The notes under the pieces were generated by a model. The model was given only the letters and a program-made list of their open reading frames with translations. It had not been told where the DNA came from and did no database searches. DNA of 64,000 nucleotides, taken from Crotophaga sulcirostris. Its lineage: Eukaryota > Chordata > Aves > Cuculiformes > Crotophagidae. Each line of letters opens with the position of its first letter. Positions within the stretch are counted from its first letter, which is position 1. Position numbers and translations under genes: made by a program. Shown piece by piece: positions 1-39,000 of this stretch. The stretch is from positions 324,272-388,271 of the forward strand of contig VYZB01000342.1 in assembly GCA_013397455.1 (NCBI GenBank), in the 5' to 3' direction.

Positions 1-1894
1 GAAAGAGCTGTGGTCCTGGATTGCTCTTCTAGCCTGCTCAGAAATACTTCCAGCTTAATACAAACAAGAGGCAAACTAAAAGGGGATATTTCCATCTTGA
101 TGCCTGGTGAGAAGAGGGTGTGAGATGTAAGGCTTAAACTTACTTATCACTCAAAACTTTGGGAAAGGAAGGCCCTGTCTTGGAAACCAGGCTGTCAAAA
201 GAGAAAGTTAAAAATGTTTCCAAGGATTACCAAAAGCAGCTAAGGGAAGGTGGTAGATCTAAACAAGCACTGAAGTTTCATAAGAGAAAGGTATTTACAC
301 ACAATAGGCATAGGACAGACATTCCAGATCAAGAGGACTGGCTCAAAAGTCTACGCTTGGGAAGGAAATAAATTTGATTTCACAATAAGTCTGGGTTTTC
401 TGAGACATGAAATTCTGGAAGAGGAATAAGGTAATCATATGGGAAAGTTACACGAGAAAAATATCTCCACGTTGAAAGTGAAAACACAGTTTTAGAGAGT
501 ACGACATGGAGATGACTGAACAGGAATGAAATGGGGCCCTTGACTTCACTGGCTTTACCAAAGAACTGTGGAAAGACAAGAGAGCAGTACCTACAAACCC
601 CATTAAATAGACTATGTCAGAGATTTGAGAATATAAAGCCAATAAAACTTCAAATGATTATTCAGAATATTTATAGGTAAGGGTGAGGATATGGTACATA
701 CTACATACAAACCTCGAGTCAACAAAAAATAAAATATCCAGGTGAATTCTACCAGCCTTTCCCAGGACAAGAACATTGAATACAGATTGTTGAGGGAAAT
801 GCACAGATTTATTTCCACATCTGTTTGTGTTCAAATTCTTGAGGTTGGTTGCATGTTACGGGGTGATGCTGCAACCCACAAAGATAATCAGAAAGATGCT
901 CATCTTTGGGACTCTGGAAGCTCAGACATATGAGTAACTGCAATTAGTTCCTGAGCCAGAAAAAATGTTTTCCCATAGAAAATGCAGTTCAACCTATTGT
1001 CCTCGTAATCATATTTTAAAATTGCTGTTAGAAAAGAAAGACATAAGAAGCCATAAACAGAACTGTGTGCAGAGTTGAACCCTCTGCAAGTCTTACGGTA
1101 GCAGAGAATAACTGAGTGAAGTGTTCATTCCAAGAGCAAGTTTTGCTTTCCCTGGTCATTTAATTTAAACATATCTTGGAATAAAAGTGTGAAAGTTCTG
1201 AGTAACAGACCCATTATATGGTAAATAAGACCTCCATTAACATGAGTAGGAAGTCAATCAGCTCTGGATTAAACAGACTATTAACACTAGGACCTTCTAG
1301 GTATTTTCTTCATTTCATTAACCAACTGTACCATGGTAAGAACTTTTTATGTCCCTCACTTTTCCCTCTCTCCTACGCCTTGGGGAAGAACCAGAAAATG
1401 CTTTTTCATAATAAACTCTATCAGGAGGTTTAGTTTCAAGATTTTAGACTGCTACAATCCAACACCATGGTCGTTTGGAAGTGACATACCAAAATGAACA
1501 TATATTATAGAGCTCAGCAAGTTAGTAGGCACTCCCAAACTTGACAAATGTCAGCGTTTTTCACAACCAGAACTGAAGTTTGACTTCTACAAAAAAAAAC
1601 CTCTTTCGCTTCACACTCTAAGAATAAAGAAATTTTATAAAGAATAAGATACAATTAAAGGAAACAGACTGAAGGAAGAGGAAGGAGCATGTCCTTTCAG
1701 TCTTATCAGATCGGTCCTATAGAGCAGTAGCCCTTAAACCACATCCCCTGCCACCTCTATGCTCAATTCAAGTTTGTGCAGTTGCACGAAGCAATGTGTC
1801 CCCTTTGACACTTACCAATTTTATAGTCATGCATGAAAGTGAATTAAAATTTATTTCTGTGCTTGCTTAAGAACTGTTAAATAGTTATATATCA

Positions 1895-1965
1895 CATATA
1901 TAGCGTATGTACAGAGTATACCTACACACAGTATATATACACTACAGTATATATTCTATATATAA
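1895..1965. repeat. TA/TATATAC-rich simple repeat
   Basis: Imperfect alternating purine-pyrimidine tract (TATATATCACATATATAG, CAGTATATATACACTAC, CTATATATAAATAC). Confidence 0.8.
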
Positions 1966-2084
1966 ATACTTTTTATTCACATCTTGTAGGAGATCTGGCA
2001 GTGAGCATATCGTGCAATCTGTTTCAGGGAAGAGAGCTGACAGTCTGGCACGTCAGGGAAGCAGCAAGGCCATTAGGACAGTTC

Positions 2085-2245
2085 AGTGTTGGAAGAGGTT
2101 ACCCAGAGAGTTTGTGCAGTCTCCAGTCTTGGAGGATTTCAAGACCAGACTTGACAGTACCCTGGGGAACCTAAGCTGACCTCATAGATGACACTGCTCT
2201 GAGCAAAATGTTGGACTAGAAACTGCCTCAGGACCCTTTCAAGAT
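2085..2245 (+). mobile_element. CR1 LINE 3' fragment
   Basis: Degenerate match to the CR1 3' region: GTTGGAAGAGGTTACCCAGA, then a TTGGAGGATTTCAAGACC segment, ACTTGACA, and a final GTTGGACTAGA near the 3' end. Diverged and truncated, no ORF. Confidence 0.75.
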
Positions 2246-4124
2246 AATTTTTTTTGTGATTCCATAACAAGATACTAGCAGCCACCTACAAAGAGAAGAA
2301 TGAAGTTAAAGAACAACCTATCACTCTGGTTCCCACATATCAGCCATTGACCTCTGCAGCCTTTGCCTCTACAGCTTAAAGCCTATTTTGGCATTGCCTC
2401 CACCAACGTGCTGGCTGCCTAAAATGCCATGGTTGCTGCACAGGGAGTGCTCATTTATCTCAAAACTACAATTGCAATTAGTTATTGTGGCCACAGGCCT
2501 GCTGATCTAGTTACAATAGTGTGACAAGCAATTCCAGGATGTTGTAATTTTTTTAACCCATTACAAATTATCAAGTCCTATTTTTTAGGCTGTTTGAGAT
2601 CTAGATATTGTAAGGAAGGGCTCATGATTTCTGGAATGAAGCAAGTTACTGCCTTTCTTTAGCCACCATCCTCAAGAAAGGAAGCAATTTTCGACAACCA
2701 AACAGACTGACCTTTTCAATCTCCAACATATCAAATCCAAAATCACCAGCACTGAAAAAAACACCTCGTTCCTCCACAGAGGACTTAGAAAGAAGAAAAC
2801 CCATGCAGAGAAAAATCACTTGTAGAATAAAAGTGAGCAACTCCTTCCCACAGCTGACAAATCCTTGTGCACACACAATTCTTCCTATTCAGCCTTGCCA
2901 GCAGATGTGCAACGCTAAGCAGACCTCTCACTTGTTCACCCTGGGAAGTAGCAGAGGTTCCCAGACAGCTCAGAAAAGTGGTCTGCATACCAGACTCTTG
3001 TACAACACAGATATTTAAACAGTGTCTGGAGCAGGGGGAAAAAAGTAGCCATTTTCTTGATTTTGAAACTATAATTAATTCCTATCAGTTATTGAAGGCT
3101 CTCCCTGAAAAAATATTTTTAAAGCAGTCTATCTGACCCAAACTTTTGATCATTTATTGGTCTTTCTCAGAATACTGGGGAGTGAAACATCAAATATTTA
3201 GGACCAAATGGTTCCCTTAGAAACTTGTGTCAAGCGTCACAGAATGGGGCACGCAAATCCTTACAGCAGAGTTCAACCAACTGCTCTCCACAGCTACAGT
3301 GCAAATGCAGCCTGCAAGGCTTCCAGCAGACTTGGTGATGTTCTTTCTGAAAAGGTTCATTTCTGTTGCAGAGCAAGAGATTTGTTACTGAAAAAAATCC
3401 TCTGAGCGACTATCCTAATATCGAGTGAAAATACCGCAAAATAATTCAGATTTCTCCAGTGGGTCAATAATTCTGATTGGAGTACTTACACACTAAATAT
3501 TAAAATGACAGAGGGATCACCTAAGCAAGTTTTAGGGAACAGACTTATCACAAAGAGTTCAAAGAATCTATAGATTACCCTTAGCAAAGGTAATGTAAGC
3601 TCACTGCTGTTTTTCCCTTATCTGTAAGCAGGTGTGCAAATGAATAGAACAATGCAGGCACAGGACTGCCCTATTCTCTTGCCAGTGTCCAAAGAAATCC
3701 AGCGAGGAGGTGGCTTACACATTTGTTACTCATAGCTCCAATTGTCTCCCCTCTGCCTGTATTAACTCTTTACTGCCTTTTTTTCCTCAGGAAGTCCTCT
3801 GTAACAAGTTTCCTTATTTAAAGCTTTCATTGACCCATTCCAAAGTTTATTTCAATTCAGTAACTTTGGAGAACAATTTAAAAGGAAGCTGTTCCTTCGT
3901 ATATTCACTGCTTGGTATATTGTGTGGGAAAAATCCTCACCACGCTCTACTATTAATTCACTATTGGTTTGCCATCTCACTCTCATGGAAAGTTTCTAAC
4001 GGGAAGTTTCAAAGTTCGAATAGTTTTGAGTTTCCATTTCATTATGGGCCAAGATAAAAGAGGTTGGATACCTTCCCTAAGGTTAAAAAAATGCAGGCAC
4101 CAAACCTGAGGAAGGCTCAGCACG

Positions 4125-4142
4125 AAGCCTCCTGGTGGCCAC
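4125..4142 (-). promoter_or_regulatory. CTCF-like motif
   Basis: Minus strand reads GTGGCCACCAGGAGGCTT, close to the CTCF core CCACCAGGGGGC. Motif match only. Confidence 0.4.
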
Positions 4143-7100
4143 CCATCAGGCAGCCCCAACCCAACATCAGCCAGCACTTGTACAGCACAATTAATAAAGG
4201 GAGGAAGCTGATGAGGAAAGGGGGTGACTGGAAGAGTGAGCAAGAGATGTTATGAACGGAATTTGATGCTTGGTTTAAACAAGTTATTTCTGGGAAAGCA
4301 AAAAAAAAAAACAACCAACAAGAAGTCAAGGTTTTCCAGTTATTGTATGTGACTTTACCACTTCCATTTTTATGATAATTGCTTTATAAAAGCCTGCTTG
4401 TGGTCTGCTTTAACTTCTTTTTTTCTTGTATTGAATACCCTTAAACCCTTTTGATTAAACAAGCCAGCAGTCAGCGAATCCTTCTCAAGCAGGAACTTAC
4501 CAGATAGTAGCTGCTCGCTTAATCGCAGGAGAGATCAATTTTTAATTTGGCCATCTTATTTTACACTGCTAATTAAGTAACATTTTGCTTATTAGTTGAA
4601 CCTAATCATACCATTTGAATTAGGTCACAGTGTCATGTCAGAACACAGTGCCTCACTCTCCCAGTAACCACGGCTGGGTGTGGTGGGGTACTTTGTTCTG
4701 CGGCTGCAGGGAGAAACCCCACATGAAGCCATGGAAAAGCAATGCAGCTCAAGGCACCAAACCCTTCAGAAATGCTGGAAAGATGGGTTTAACACGCGTC
4801 TAACTGTCACTGTTGCAAAAGTTCATCAGTTTAACTCCTTGAAGACAAGAAGCCGACTCTCCGAGCAGGAAGTTGTTCGGTGGAACTCCTGACGCAACCC
4901 AAACCAAAGCAGTTGCAGCTTAGTTTAAAACAAACCCTCTTGAGTCCACGTTGACAAATTCTTTAACAAGCCCTGTGGTTACAGGGAAGCTGGTTTCAGT
5001 CTGAGTCACTCCTGTTCAAACAGTTTACTGGAAATGGAGGGGAGGGGGAATTTTCAGAGAAGTCATGTGATGGCCAGACAAACCACAACCAGTAAAGGTT
5101 CAGTGGAGTCAAAAACAGGTCCCAGCAACAACTGACAGTCAGTGTGCAGATGGCACTCAATCATTTACAAGCAAGTCCTGATGCAGCTCGGCATTGCTAT
5201 GGATTTAACCCTTTTTCAAGGCTCTATTCTTTGAAAGGCAGGACACAGCTTGGAAAGTAAACAAACAGCAGTGGCCGATAGTAACATAGGCAACTAGAAA
5301 ATATTTTTACGTGGAAATTTGGCTGCAGCAACGCTGAACAGAAGCTAAGTCTGATGTGTAAATCATTAGTCCTTAAAAATATACCACTTAATGAATCCAA
5401 ACACTTCGAGTCATTAGGGATTAGATATACAGCAAAGATATTAGTGCTTTCTCCTCTTAGCAAGGAGTCCCATGATACAGCAAGGGCCCACGCATTGTGC
5501 ATTATCGCTAAGTACCTTAAGGGAACCTGGCATTAGAAGCTTCATTTTCACCAGAAACCTCATCAGCTTTAAGTATTTCAGCATGACAGAGAGATGAGAA
5601 CACTAAACGATCAGGAACTGCTAACCTGGCAAAAGAGAGTCTGTGCACACGTGCGTGTAGACACGAAATTGTACAAAACTATGCCTGCACCATATTATTA
5701 CCAGTGTGCTGCCCCAGCACTAAGTGGTAGATTCACTTCCCCTAATTGAGAGGTTGGTTTGAACGGCTGTGCCGAAGATCCTCCCCGTGGCTGAAAGGGA
5801 AGCTCTGATAAAAACCTCCTTTGCTTTGGAATTTGACTGGAAGAGAGTTAACAGCAACCGAGATACCCTTTCAAATACTGGGAATTTTGAAATGTTGCCC
5901 TAAGCGTTAACAACTCGGAGCAAGTTGCTCTGTTCCTATAGCACGCTGGGCTCTGCATTGTGTGGAGTTCATGAAAAAAAAAAAAAAAAAGAAAAGAGCC
6001 CTGCCTGTAAACCATGCTCCCTCTCCAGGGCAAAGCTGCTCAGTTTCAACAAGAGCAGCCACGAGGCAAGAGCAGCTCTGATGCTGCCTTTATGTAACAG
6101 GGACAAGCTCAGTGGTGTGCACACACAGGGAGGCACAGAAAGGAGAAGTGAGTGTTCCTTTAAAATGAGGGGCTTTTTCTGAAGTATGCTAATGGGAAGT
6201 ACACAGGCTTACCCATCATCTGCAGGCTATTGAATTCTCTCAAAACCCAGCTCAAGGAGAAAGGTCACTTAGATCTGAGATTTATGACAGAAAATCCATC
6301 AATAGACTCTCTAAAGTAAATAGTATTTTACTCTGTGTAACTTTGAATGGGGCACCTTTACACTGCTTAATCCTTTTAAGTTCCTTTTTTGCTGGTTTGT
6401 TTTTTTTTTTTTTTCAAGTGCCAAGCAAGCAAGCACATTCCCCTTCTCACAGATGCTTCAGGCTGGATGTTACATTCATGGTCTATTCTCACCATAGAAG
6501 GTCCTCATCTGTTTCTGAAAATTACCATTGTTTTTGAGAAACAGCAGCGACAAGCTCTCTGAACAAAACACACGCAGGCAAGAACGTCAAGCCATTTGGC
6601 TGTGCCTTGTAGGCAACACAGCAGCTCAGCAGAAGTAGAGGGGGAAGCTATTCTTCAAAATCTCACACACAATTTTTCATGCCTTTCAAAAAGGCAAGAT
6701 GAAGCGAGACCTTTATCCTGAAAGAGGGCTCCTGTCATCTGACGTCAAACATCTGTAGTAGTCTCCATGGCACAAGACACTTGTCACATCCCCCGTGTTT
6801 CCTTAAGCATACGGCTTCAACTGGGGAGAGTGGGAGCTGATGTAGGTAATAAACACTGTTATTGAGCAATTTAAAAATAGACATCATAATTGCTCATGAA
6901 TAGCAATTGCAGAACAAATAGTGATAAGCTACGCTGAAGATCAGGATTTACCCAAGGTCATTGGAAAAGGCAAGCTGGTCTCCCACAGACATCTAGCAAA
7001 AACATGATTGAAGCCAAAAGCAAAAAGGAAGTCGTATTAGCAAATGGAAAAAACTGAACTGTCAGTTTTACGAGTGCAATACAATTTAATCGGATTGTCA

Positions 7101-8602
7101 AAGCCTCATGTTAAAAGAGTTTTATAGAAACCAAACCACAAGTGGAGTTTAAAAAGATTTTTTTTTTTTCCAGGCCATCCATCCACAAAACAACATCTTT
7201 CGGTCCAAATTCAACTGCCAAGAAAATAAAATCAAGAGTACTGGTAAATAACCCCACGATTTTTCTTAATTAATTACACAACAGCATTCATTTACTAAGG
7301 GCAGTCGATACAGCTGGCCATAGTTTGGCCTGTCGTGACAAAATGCTCTCTAGCAAAAATTTTCTGCCCAAGAATCTTACTGTGCATTCTGGAAACCAAC
7401 TCAGGCTGCTCCCACAACTGCACACACATATAATTTGCTGGGAGAGTTTCAGTAAACAGAGATAGCATTTCAGCTCTCAAGTCATGTATTTTACTGGTTT
7501 CGTTTGGGTTGTTTTCTTTTTACCACAACCTGTTTTTTTTATAAAGTTAGGGATTACTTTGCAAAGCAAAAACTGACAATAAAGACCAAAGCAGATTCAC
7601 ACCCCTCCAATGCATATTTAAAGAAATAAAAGAATTCACTATTTATAATAGCAGAAAAACCCTTTGGAACTTTGAGGCTCTCGGGAAATATAGGGTTTAC
7701 TATTAGAGTTACTAGATTGCATGCAGTATTTCTAGACAAACCACTTTCATAGAAAGGCTTCATCCATTTTTTTGATGAAAGGGAGAAAAAAAGTAAAAGC
7801 ATTTATTTGTATCAAAAAAATACTCCAGCAGAATAGTTTAAAGACAGCAGTGCACAGTAAATAGCATCTGCTGTTTTATTAATAGCAGTCTCATGACCTG
7901 TTTCAACTTAGTGGTAGACAAAACAGGATAAGAAGAGAAATTCAGTGGCAAGTAGAAAAATGTTTAATTTCTCCTAGGACATTATCAATAACTTGTGAAG
8001 AAGATGCAAACTCCCGACCTGAATGAAAAATTATCTACAAGGATATCTGACTGATGTACAGCATCAGTTGCAAACTATGTTGTAAACCATGCAGTGCTTA
8101 ATCCATCAAGAAAATAAACGACAAAAGCAACAAAAAAAAGGATTCAGAGCAGTTTGACTGCATTTTCACATCAGGAAAAATATGTTTCCTCAGGCTGATG
8201 AATGGGTCATGCCCTGGCCCCTGAGGGTGTTAGTAGCAAGGCAGGCAAATGTCATCTGAAGGGGATGAGCTGACTGAAAATCATCTCCTGGCCCAAGGAA
8301 GCTTTAAATGCAGCTATAACAACCCAGATTATGGAATAGCACCTCCTCTGTCACTGGACTGTTCGCCCACTTTCTCCTGACCTTTGTGCTGTTCTTGGAA
8401 GTCTAAACAGATGCAGTATTTGCAGAAATACTTCGGTTGCACTACTGTATGTGCTTCAACAAGCTGCATTCTTGTCCTCCCATCACCAGTTATCTCTACC
8501 CAGTGGAGGATCTTTTTCCATCCCTGGGAAGTCCCTGCGAACTCACACCAACTGATTTTTGGCCCGTTCCCATTTCATTGGAATGGTTATTTACTCCATC
8601 TA

Positions 8603-33247
<24,645 letters not shown>

Positions 33248-35144
33248 TTCATAGATCAGTCACGCCTGGGGATCTAAAAGCAGAACAAAAAAGTACAATG
33301 TCTCAGTTTCTGCTTGTGAAGACTCCGTTTACTCCATGGTCAAAGGATACAGGCAAACATCCAGCACTTCTCCAAAGCCAAATCACAGTTATCCTGCATC
33401 ACACCAATAAAAAGTGATTCAGTTCTCACAATGACAAAGATTAAAAACACTTCCACCTACACAAATCTGAATTTTTCTCTTAAATGACAAAACTCCCCCA
33501 CTTCCAACACCCGAACAAAAGCTTGTTAAACGACCCCTTCTACTCATCAGCCACTGTTTGGGCTCCAGAGCTCCACACAAAGCTCAGTTCAGTGCTGTGA
33601 GAGAGGTGTTTAATACTCCACTCTCATATTAGAGAGCATCTGTTCTGGCACTAAGCTTCCAGGTAGTCAGAATGCAAGTAGATCTCCAAACCCTCACAGC
33701 CTGAAAAAAAAACAGCCCTCAGTATGGTAACTAAGATACAGAACGTGTGTTTTGCACAGTCTAATATCTCTAAAGCAGAAAACTCTTCGCTGGAGAAGAA
33801 CTCTCTGATAGAAAGCTCTTTTTCAGGAGTGTACATTCTGTCTGCTAGCTGCACCTCTCTTTAGTGAAATCAGCCTTAAAAAGTGCAGAACAGCTGTGGT
33901 TTTCCTTATACAGGAGAGTCAATAGCGCAGGAATCGGAGGGCAACGTAAATCAGAATGTTGCAAGAGCTTCCCTTTTTTTTTTTCCCTTAAAAAACAAAA
34001 CCAAACTGCTGACGATTCTTATGCAACCAAACACAAAAAGTAGCCAGTCAGGCTCCTTGCTTTAAAAATCTTCTCTTGAATCTTAAAACAGTTCCTGGAA
34101 TTTTAGTTTGGAAAGGGAGTCCCATGAAGCTAAAGCATTTTATTTGCATTACATTTCTCCTTGTAAGCAAAGATGATTTACAGTTTTTGGTACGCTGCTT
34201 TTGTTCGAAAGTGGTGCAATATTGAAATGACAGGTTATATAAAACTGCCTAGTGGAGGAAATCAAAATTTTACAGAAAAAACTACTCCCCCTTTGACTTA
34301 TGTCAGGGTTATGTCAGAGCCAAGCAGCAACTCAGGTTTAGTAAAAAGGAGTGAGATCACCCCTTTGATTCAGGCTGCAATAATTTCTTAATTTTTATAA
34401 GTAGTGTCTTAAAAGATTTCAGTACTGTGTTTGTTTAATACTTCCAGGGCTTCACAAGTCAGTTTTACACAGATGTTCTTTTAAAAAATATAAGCCCCAT
34501 GTATTACTTGTAATACAGATGAAATTGCTAGCTAGAATGGGATTATTAAAGGGGTTTTACTTAAACCCAGTAGTCAAAAGGTCTTGGAAAAGAGTCCTCC
34601 CTCCAGCATCTCCTTCCTGAAATGAAATGTGCAGAAACATGTGTAATTAAACAAGCCAGCAGCAACTCATCTCTTGCATGTTGCAGTTTTTATTCATTGA
34701 AACTTGGGCCGCAAGAATATCCAAAACCACCAAGAAAATTAATAAAACTGCCTGGCAATAGTTTGCTTCTGAAGGATGCTGAAGGGCTCTGCAGGCAGCT
34801 GAGGAGAAGAGAGGCCTGACCTGCTGCAGCAAGAGCTCCACAGCTCCTCTCTGCTGCCACTCACAGTCACAGGTTTGCTCTGAGCTGCCAGTCCAACACC
34901 AGAGAAATGCCAACCTCTCTCACATCGGTTTTACTGCAGCCTGACACTCTGGAAGTCAGGGGACTTACACCAGCACTTAATTGAGGATAACTGGCCGGTT
35001 GCTACGGTGACACAAGGATCAAATGTTCAGCCATCTCCTAATTTCATTAGGATAGCAAGCCCCCGCGGGTGGTGGGGTGTTCTGTTTCTACTGATGGCAC
35101 TTGCTAGTGGTGCTCTTTTCCTGTGTATGAACACCTACTTGTGT

Positions 35145-35215
35145 ACATATACAGTATCAGCTTATATACACACAAACATATGTATATCACACACACACAC
35201 TACACAAACACAGCT
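35145..35215. repeat. CA/TA dinucleotide-rich repeat
   Basis: Imperfect (CA)n with TATATACACAC and a CACACACACACAC core at about 35190-35202. Confidence 0.8.
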
Positions 35216-38200
35216 CAAGCTGCAGGAAGGAATATTTAATTTAAATTGGGCATCCACAGTTAGAAAGCCTGATGGTCACAGAAAGCTGCTTAGGAAGCAA
35301 AAGCCATCAGAGCCATTCTGCACGCAGTCACACTAAAAAAGTTCTGGTTTAGGGAACTTCAGTCACATTTTGTTGGCTTAAATATAACAAACATTTAAAA
35401 CAAATAAACAAAAAGCTTCAGTGGAAGACGCATGTTCCTCAATTTGAAATCCATCTTTTTTCCTTGTGCAAATCTAGCCTTCAAAACTGAAGTCTCAACT
35501 GCTTTAGTCTCTGCTTTCAACTTTATTACATTTCAAGTTAATTTACTGTGATACAAACTGCTTCCTACGTTTGATCCTAAAACTCAGGCTGTGTACACTC
35601 CACGAACTGAATTCCACTGCAATCCATGACACACCTTACTGGCACTTAAAAATCCCCAGTCTCTGGGGATCTCAGGTGCACTGTTACATACAAATTACAG
35701 CTTTCACAAGCTGAGCCAACTGAGCCAGTTCTACCCTGCCTGCTTGGAACGACACTAATCCAGGATCAGCTTTGCGTAACGCTACCTCAAGTACACAAGA
35801 CAACATTTACAGCAAAGCAGATAAATAATCCCCTTGCACACTTCTGTAGGACGAAGACTTGTTAAGAAGGTCTTAAAGTTCAACCATTCTGCAGAAAAGC
35901 TCTAAGAACTTGTGTTTAAAAACACAGCCACTAGGAGATCTGATACCTATTACACAGCAAGTCCAAACGGGCTGCAATTCAGAAACCAAAACCTTAAAAA
36001 TTTCAGAAGAAACTCCTTGATCTACCAAAGACTAATTATACTTAAAGGATCTTAGCAGAGCGAACGGAGGATGTGCATCCAGAAAGCTCAGCTCTCCAAT
36101 CTGCTGCTCTGTTCGACGCCTCTTAGAACCACTCCTCCTGCAGCAATGTCAATGGAGATTAATTGGAGTGGGAGTCTGACCCAAAATGGAGTTATCCTTC
36201 TTTAACCAAGCCCACAACCTCAAGTCTACACCAAATCCATGAGCGCTCACCACAGGAAGTTAAACTCCATCTGCAAAACAAAACTCCACTTCTTACGAAT
36301 GCTGAAAAAGCAGAGCCCATATCTAAAAATATTTTTGTCTAATACATAGTTACCAGCAAACAAAAAAATAAACTATTTAAAAGAGTGAAAAAACCAACAT
36401 TGAACAGTTTTTGTATTGGAGTTGCTTAGATCATTTGTTAGAGCTGTGCTCACACAAGCACTTCTTTGTAGGGCTGAACAAATAGCCCACAATAAACCAT
36501 TCAGCGTTACTGCAATCCATAGTGTTAAGTATAAAAAGACAATTATTGCTAGTCAAAATGTAAATTGGTCAACAAAAGGGGCTTGTGGTAACTGTGACTG
36601 GCACTTCAGTGTAAGTGAGACAAAGCAGAGCAAGCTATCAGAGCATGAGAACACCACAAAATCAGGCACTGCAATCTCTGCACGCCGTAACCAGAGAAAG
36701 GGATGAAAGTCTCTCCTGTCCGAAGCTGCGCGGAGGCTGCTGAAGCACCCAAGCAGGCAGCTGGGTGTTTGCATTCTCCCTTGGAGCAGCAGAACGTGGA
36801 CTCACATTCCATACTAAGGATTTTTTGAGGACTCCTTTCCAATGTGCTGGAACAAGGAAGCTATTAAACTTTTTTAATGATCTCACTGACATTGTTTGAA
36901 TCGCTAATTCTTACAACTTCTTCTTAACAAGACCCTGAAACCCCAACTCTCATCTCCATCAAAGTTACTTCTCATGCAGCTGCTGGAACTGCATTTATAG
37001 CTTGGTCCACACTGCTGATGCTGTCTCCCAGCCACCTCACCCACACACCATTCTCAGTCTTCTGTCAGTTCTTGCATTTTAACCCATACACTCCAGCTCC
37101 ACCGGTATCCTGCTGCTTCCTTCCCCCCAACATTTCTGATAACCATTCCTTCCTCTTTGCCTACACCACTGTGCTTCAATTACAATACAGAGAAAAAAAA
37201 AGACTAAAAAACAGACTTTCACCAGTTTCAGTTATCAAATGGTCCACACAGGTAACAACTTACACAGGGAATAAGTTAATGGTTTCTTAGCCAAGCAGCA
37301 GTTTAGGGAGCACTTTCCCTCAAAAACCAAAGCCTGTCTGGCACATGAACACCTTGAGGTAAAGGATGAGATGAGTCTTGAAGTAGACCATTACATACCC
37401 TTCCAGTTCTGTACAACTGTGCCACTCTTCACTACCTCTTCTGTATTTGATGCCAGCAGAACACACAACTACGTCCTCAGCTCTGTAGACATTCAAGACC
37501 AAAGCAACTGCTCTTCCAAACCTCTGTCCCTGCAGAGCAAGGTAAAGCTGTTCATCATGTGACACAAAACTGACACAGTCCCTCACCTGAAGGTTAATAA
37601 CTTCCCTGAAGACAACGGAAAATAGAAAAAGTAACTGCTTGAGTTTTTCCAGTCCTTTAACACTCATGGGAAGCATTCAATTAAAATAAATTAGGACACA
37701 TCTGAAAGGCATTCAAAATCTCCACAGGGTTCACTATAATGGGTTACTTTGATAGGAATGCATTTATTGCCATATTAAAAATGTTTTTCTAACTAAAATA
37801 GTTTAATCCCTCAAAGGAAAAGTAATACAGCTAAAGACCACAGCTTTCCATTTTGTGGGTTATGCCTCGGTACACCAGACCTATTTTCCCGTTCCTAGGC
37901 AAATGCCATTTCAAAAAAAAGTCATCTTACAATTTAAGAGTTAAAATTTCCAGATTTTGGGATATTTTTTAGGGAAGAATGAGTTAATAATGTTACGTGA
38001 ATTGCAGGGACTTCACGTATTTTCTTTTCCGGTTATTAGAAGTTCTGTCCCTGTGGTGAAGGGACAGAAAATACATCAAATCCCAGTGGATTTTCTGAGG
38101 TGAAACATAAGCATGGATGGGTTTTTGCATAGATCCAGGATTAGAATCAGGTGTTATAGTAATGCAGTAGAGTCATTACACAATACACAGATGACAAGGG

Positions 38201-38924
38201 ATGGAAGATGGTAGCAAAGACAAAATTTGTGTTGTTTGGGTCTTTACAGTGATCTTTTGCAGAAACTTAAAAAAAAAAAAGATATTTAAATGAAAAGGGA
38301 AATCGAAGTAACTGGGAAGGTGAACATTCTCAGTGCAGCACCTCATGCTACAACACGGATTGGGGACCAGGCCTGTGTTCCTGGCACTGGCAGCAAGCAG
38401 GGGGGGCAGATCCCAGCTCACAGAACCAGGCTGCTCCTCTGCTGACTGGGCCCACGGCTCCTGAGGGAACACTTCCAAGGTCAGAGAGGGTGAAACGTGC
38501 TGCCGAGAGGGTGACCTGAGGTGACCACAGGAGCACGCCTGCTGCACTGCCAAGCTGACCTCAGCTCCCCAAGCACCCAGCTCAACCGTGCCCAGATTTT
38601 GAACGAGACCCCGTTACAACACCCAGCGCTCGACGCCCTCTCTCACACAGGGACCCCGTGACAAGTCCCAGCACAGCACTGACCAGAGCCACCACGAGGC
38701 ACCACGCAGGGAGGGCACCAAGCAGCCCTTCCACCAAAATAATGACTTGCAAAGACTGACAAGCAGAGAGAAAGGCTTTGGAGAGAAGGGCCATACGGCA
38801 CTGGGAAAGAAGGCCATAACTTAATATTCAGGTGACCAAACAGGCCAGGTGTCTGTCACATTCTCCGTTCTAGAGGGCTGTACAGACCTCCACACACATA
38901 TTACTCTGTCTGTGAGATGTTTGC

Positions 38925-39000
38925 ATTCAGTACTCTATAGGTTGGACTCAATGATCTCAGAGGTCCTTTCCAACCTTGTGATACTCTGATACTCTGAAGG
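38925..39000 (+). mobile_element. CR1 LINE extreme 3' end
   Basis: GGTTGGACTCAATGATCTCA, then GAGGTCCTTTCCAACCTTG, then two degenerate octamer-like units (TGATACTC TGATACTC), the terminal repeat typical of CR1. Confidence 0.8.

Noticed and set aside
159..371. 70-codon lysine-rich open frame at the left edge
   Set aside because: No recognised family, no start context and no splice evidence.
1130..1155. Possible next VMP1 exon (AGCAAAACTTGCTCTTGG on the minus strand resembles the start of human exon 8)
   Set aside because: Similarity ends after about four codons and there is no matching downstream VGFFGILACAS segment.
6740..6747. Perfect CRE palindrome TGACGTCA in the VMP1 intron
   Set aside because: About one such 8-mer is expected by chance in 64 kb; no supporting CpG or promoter context.
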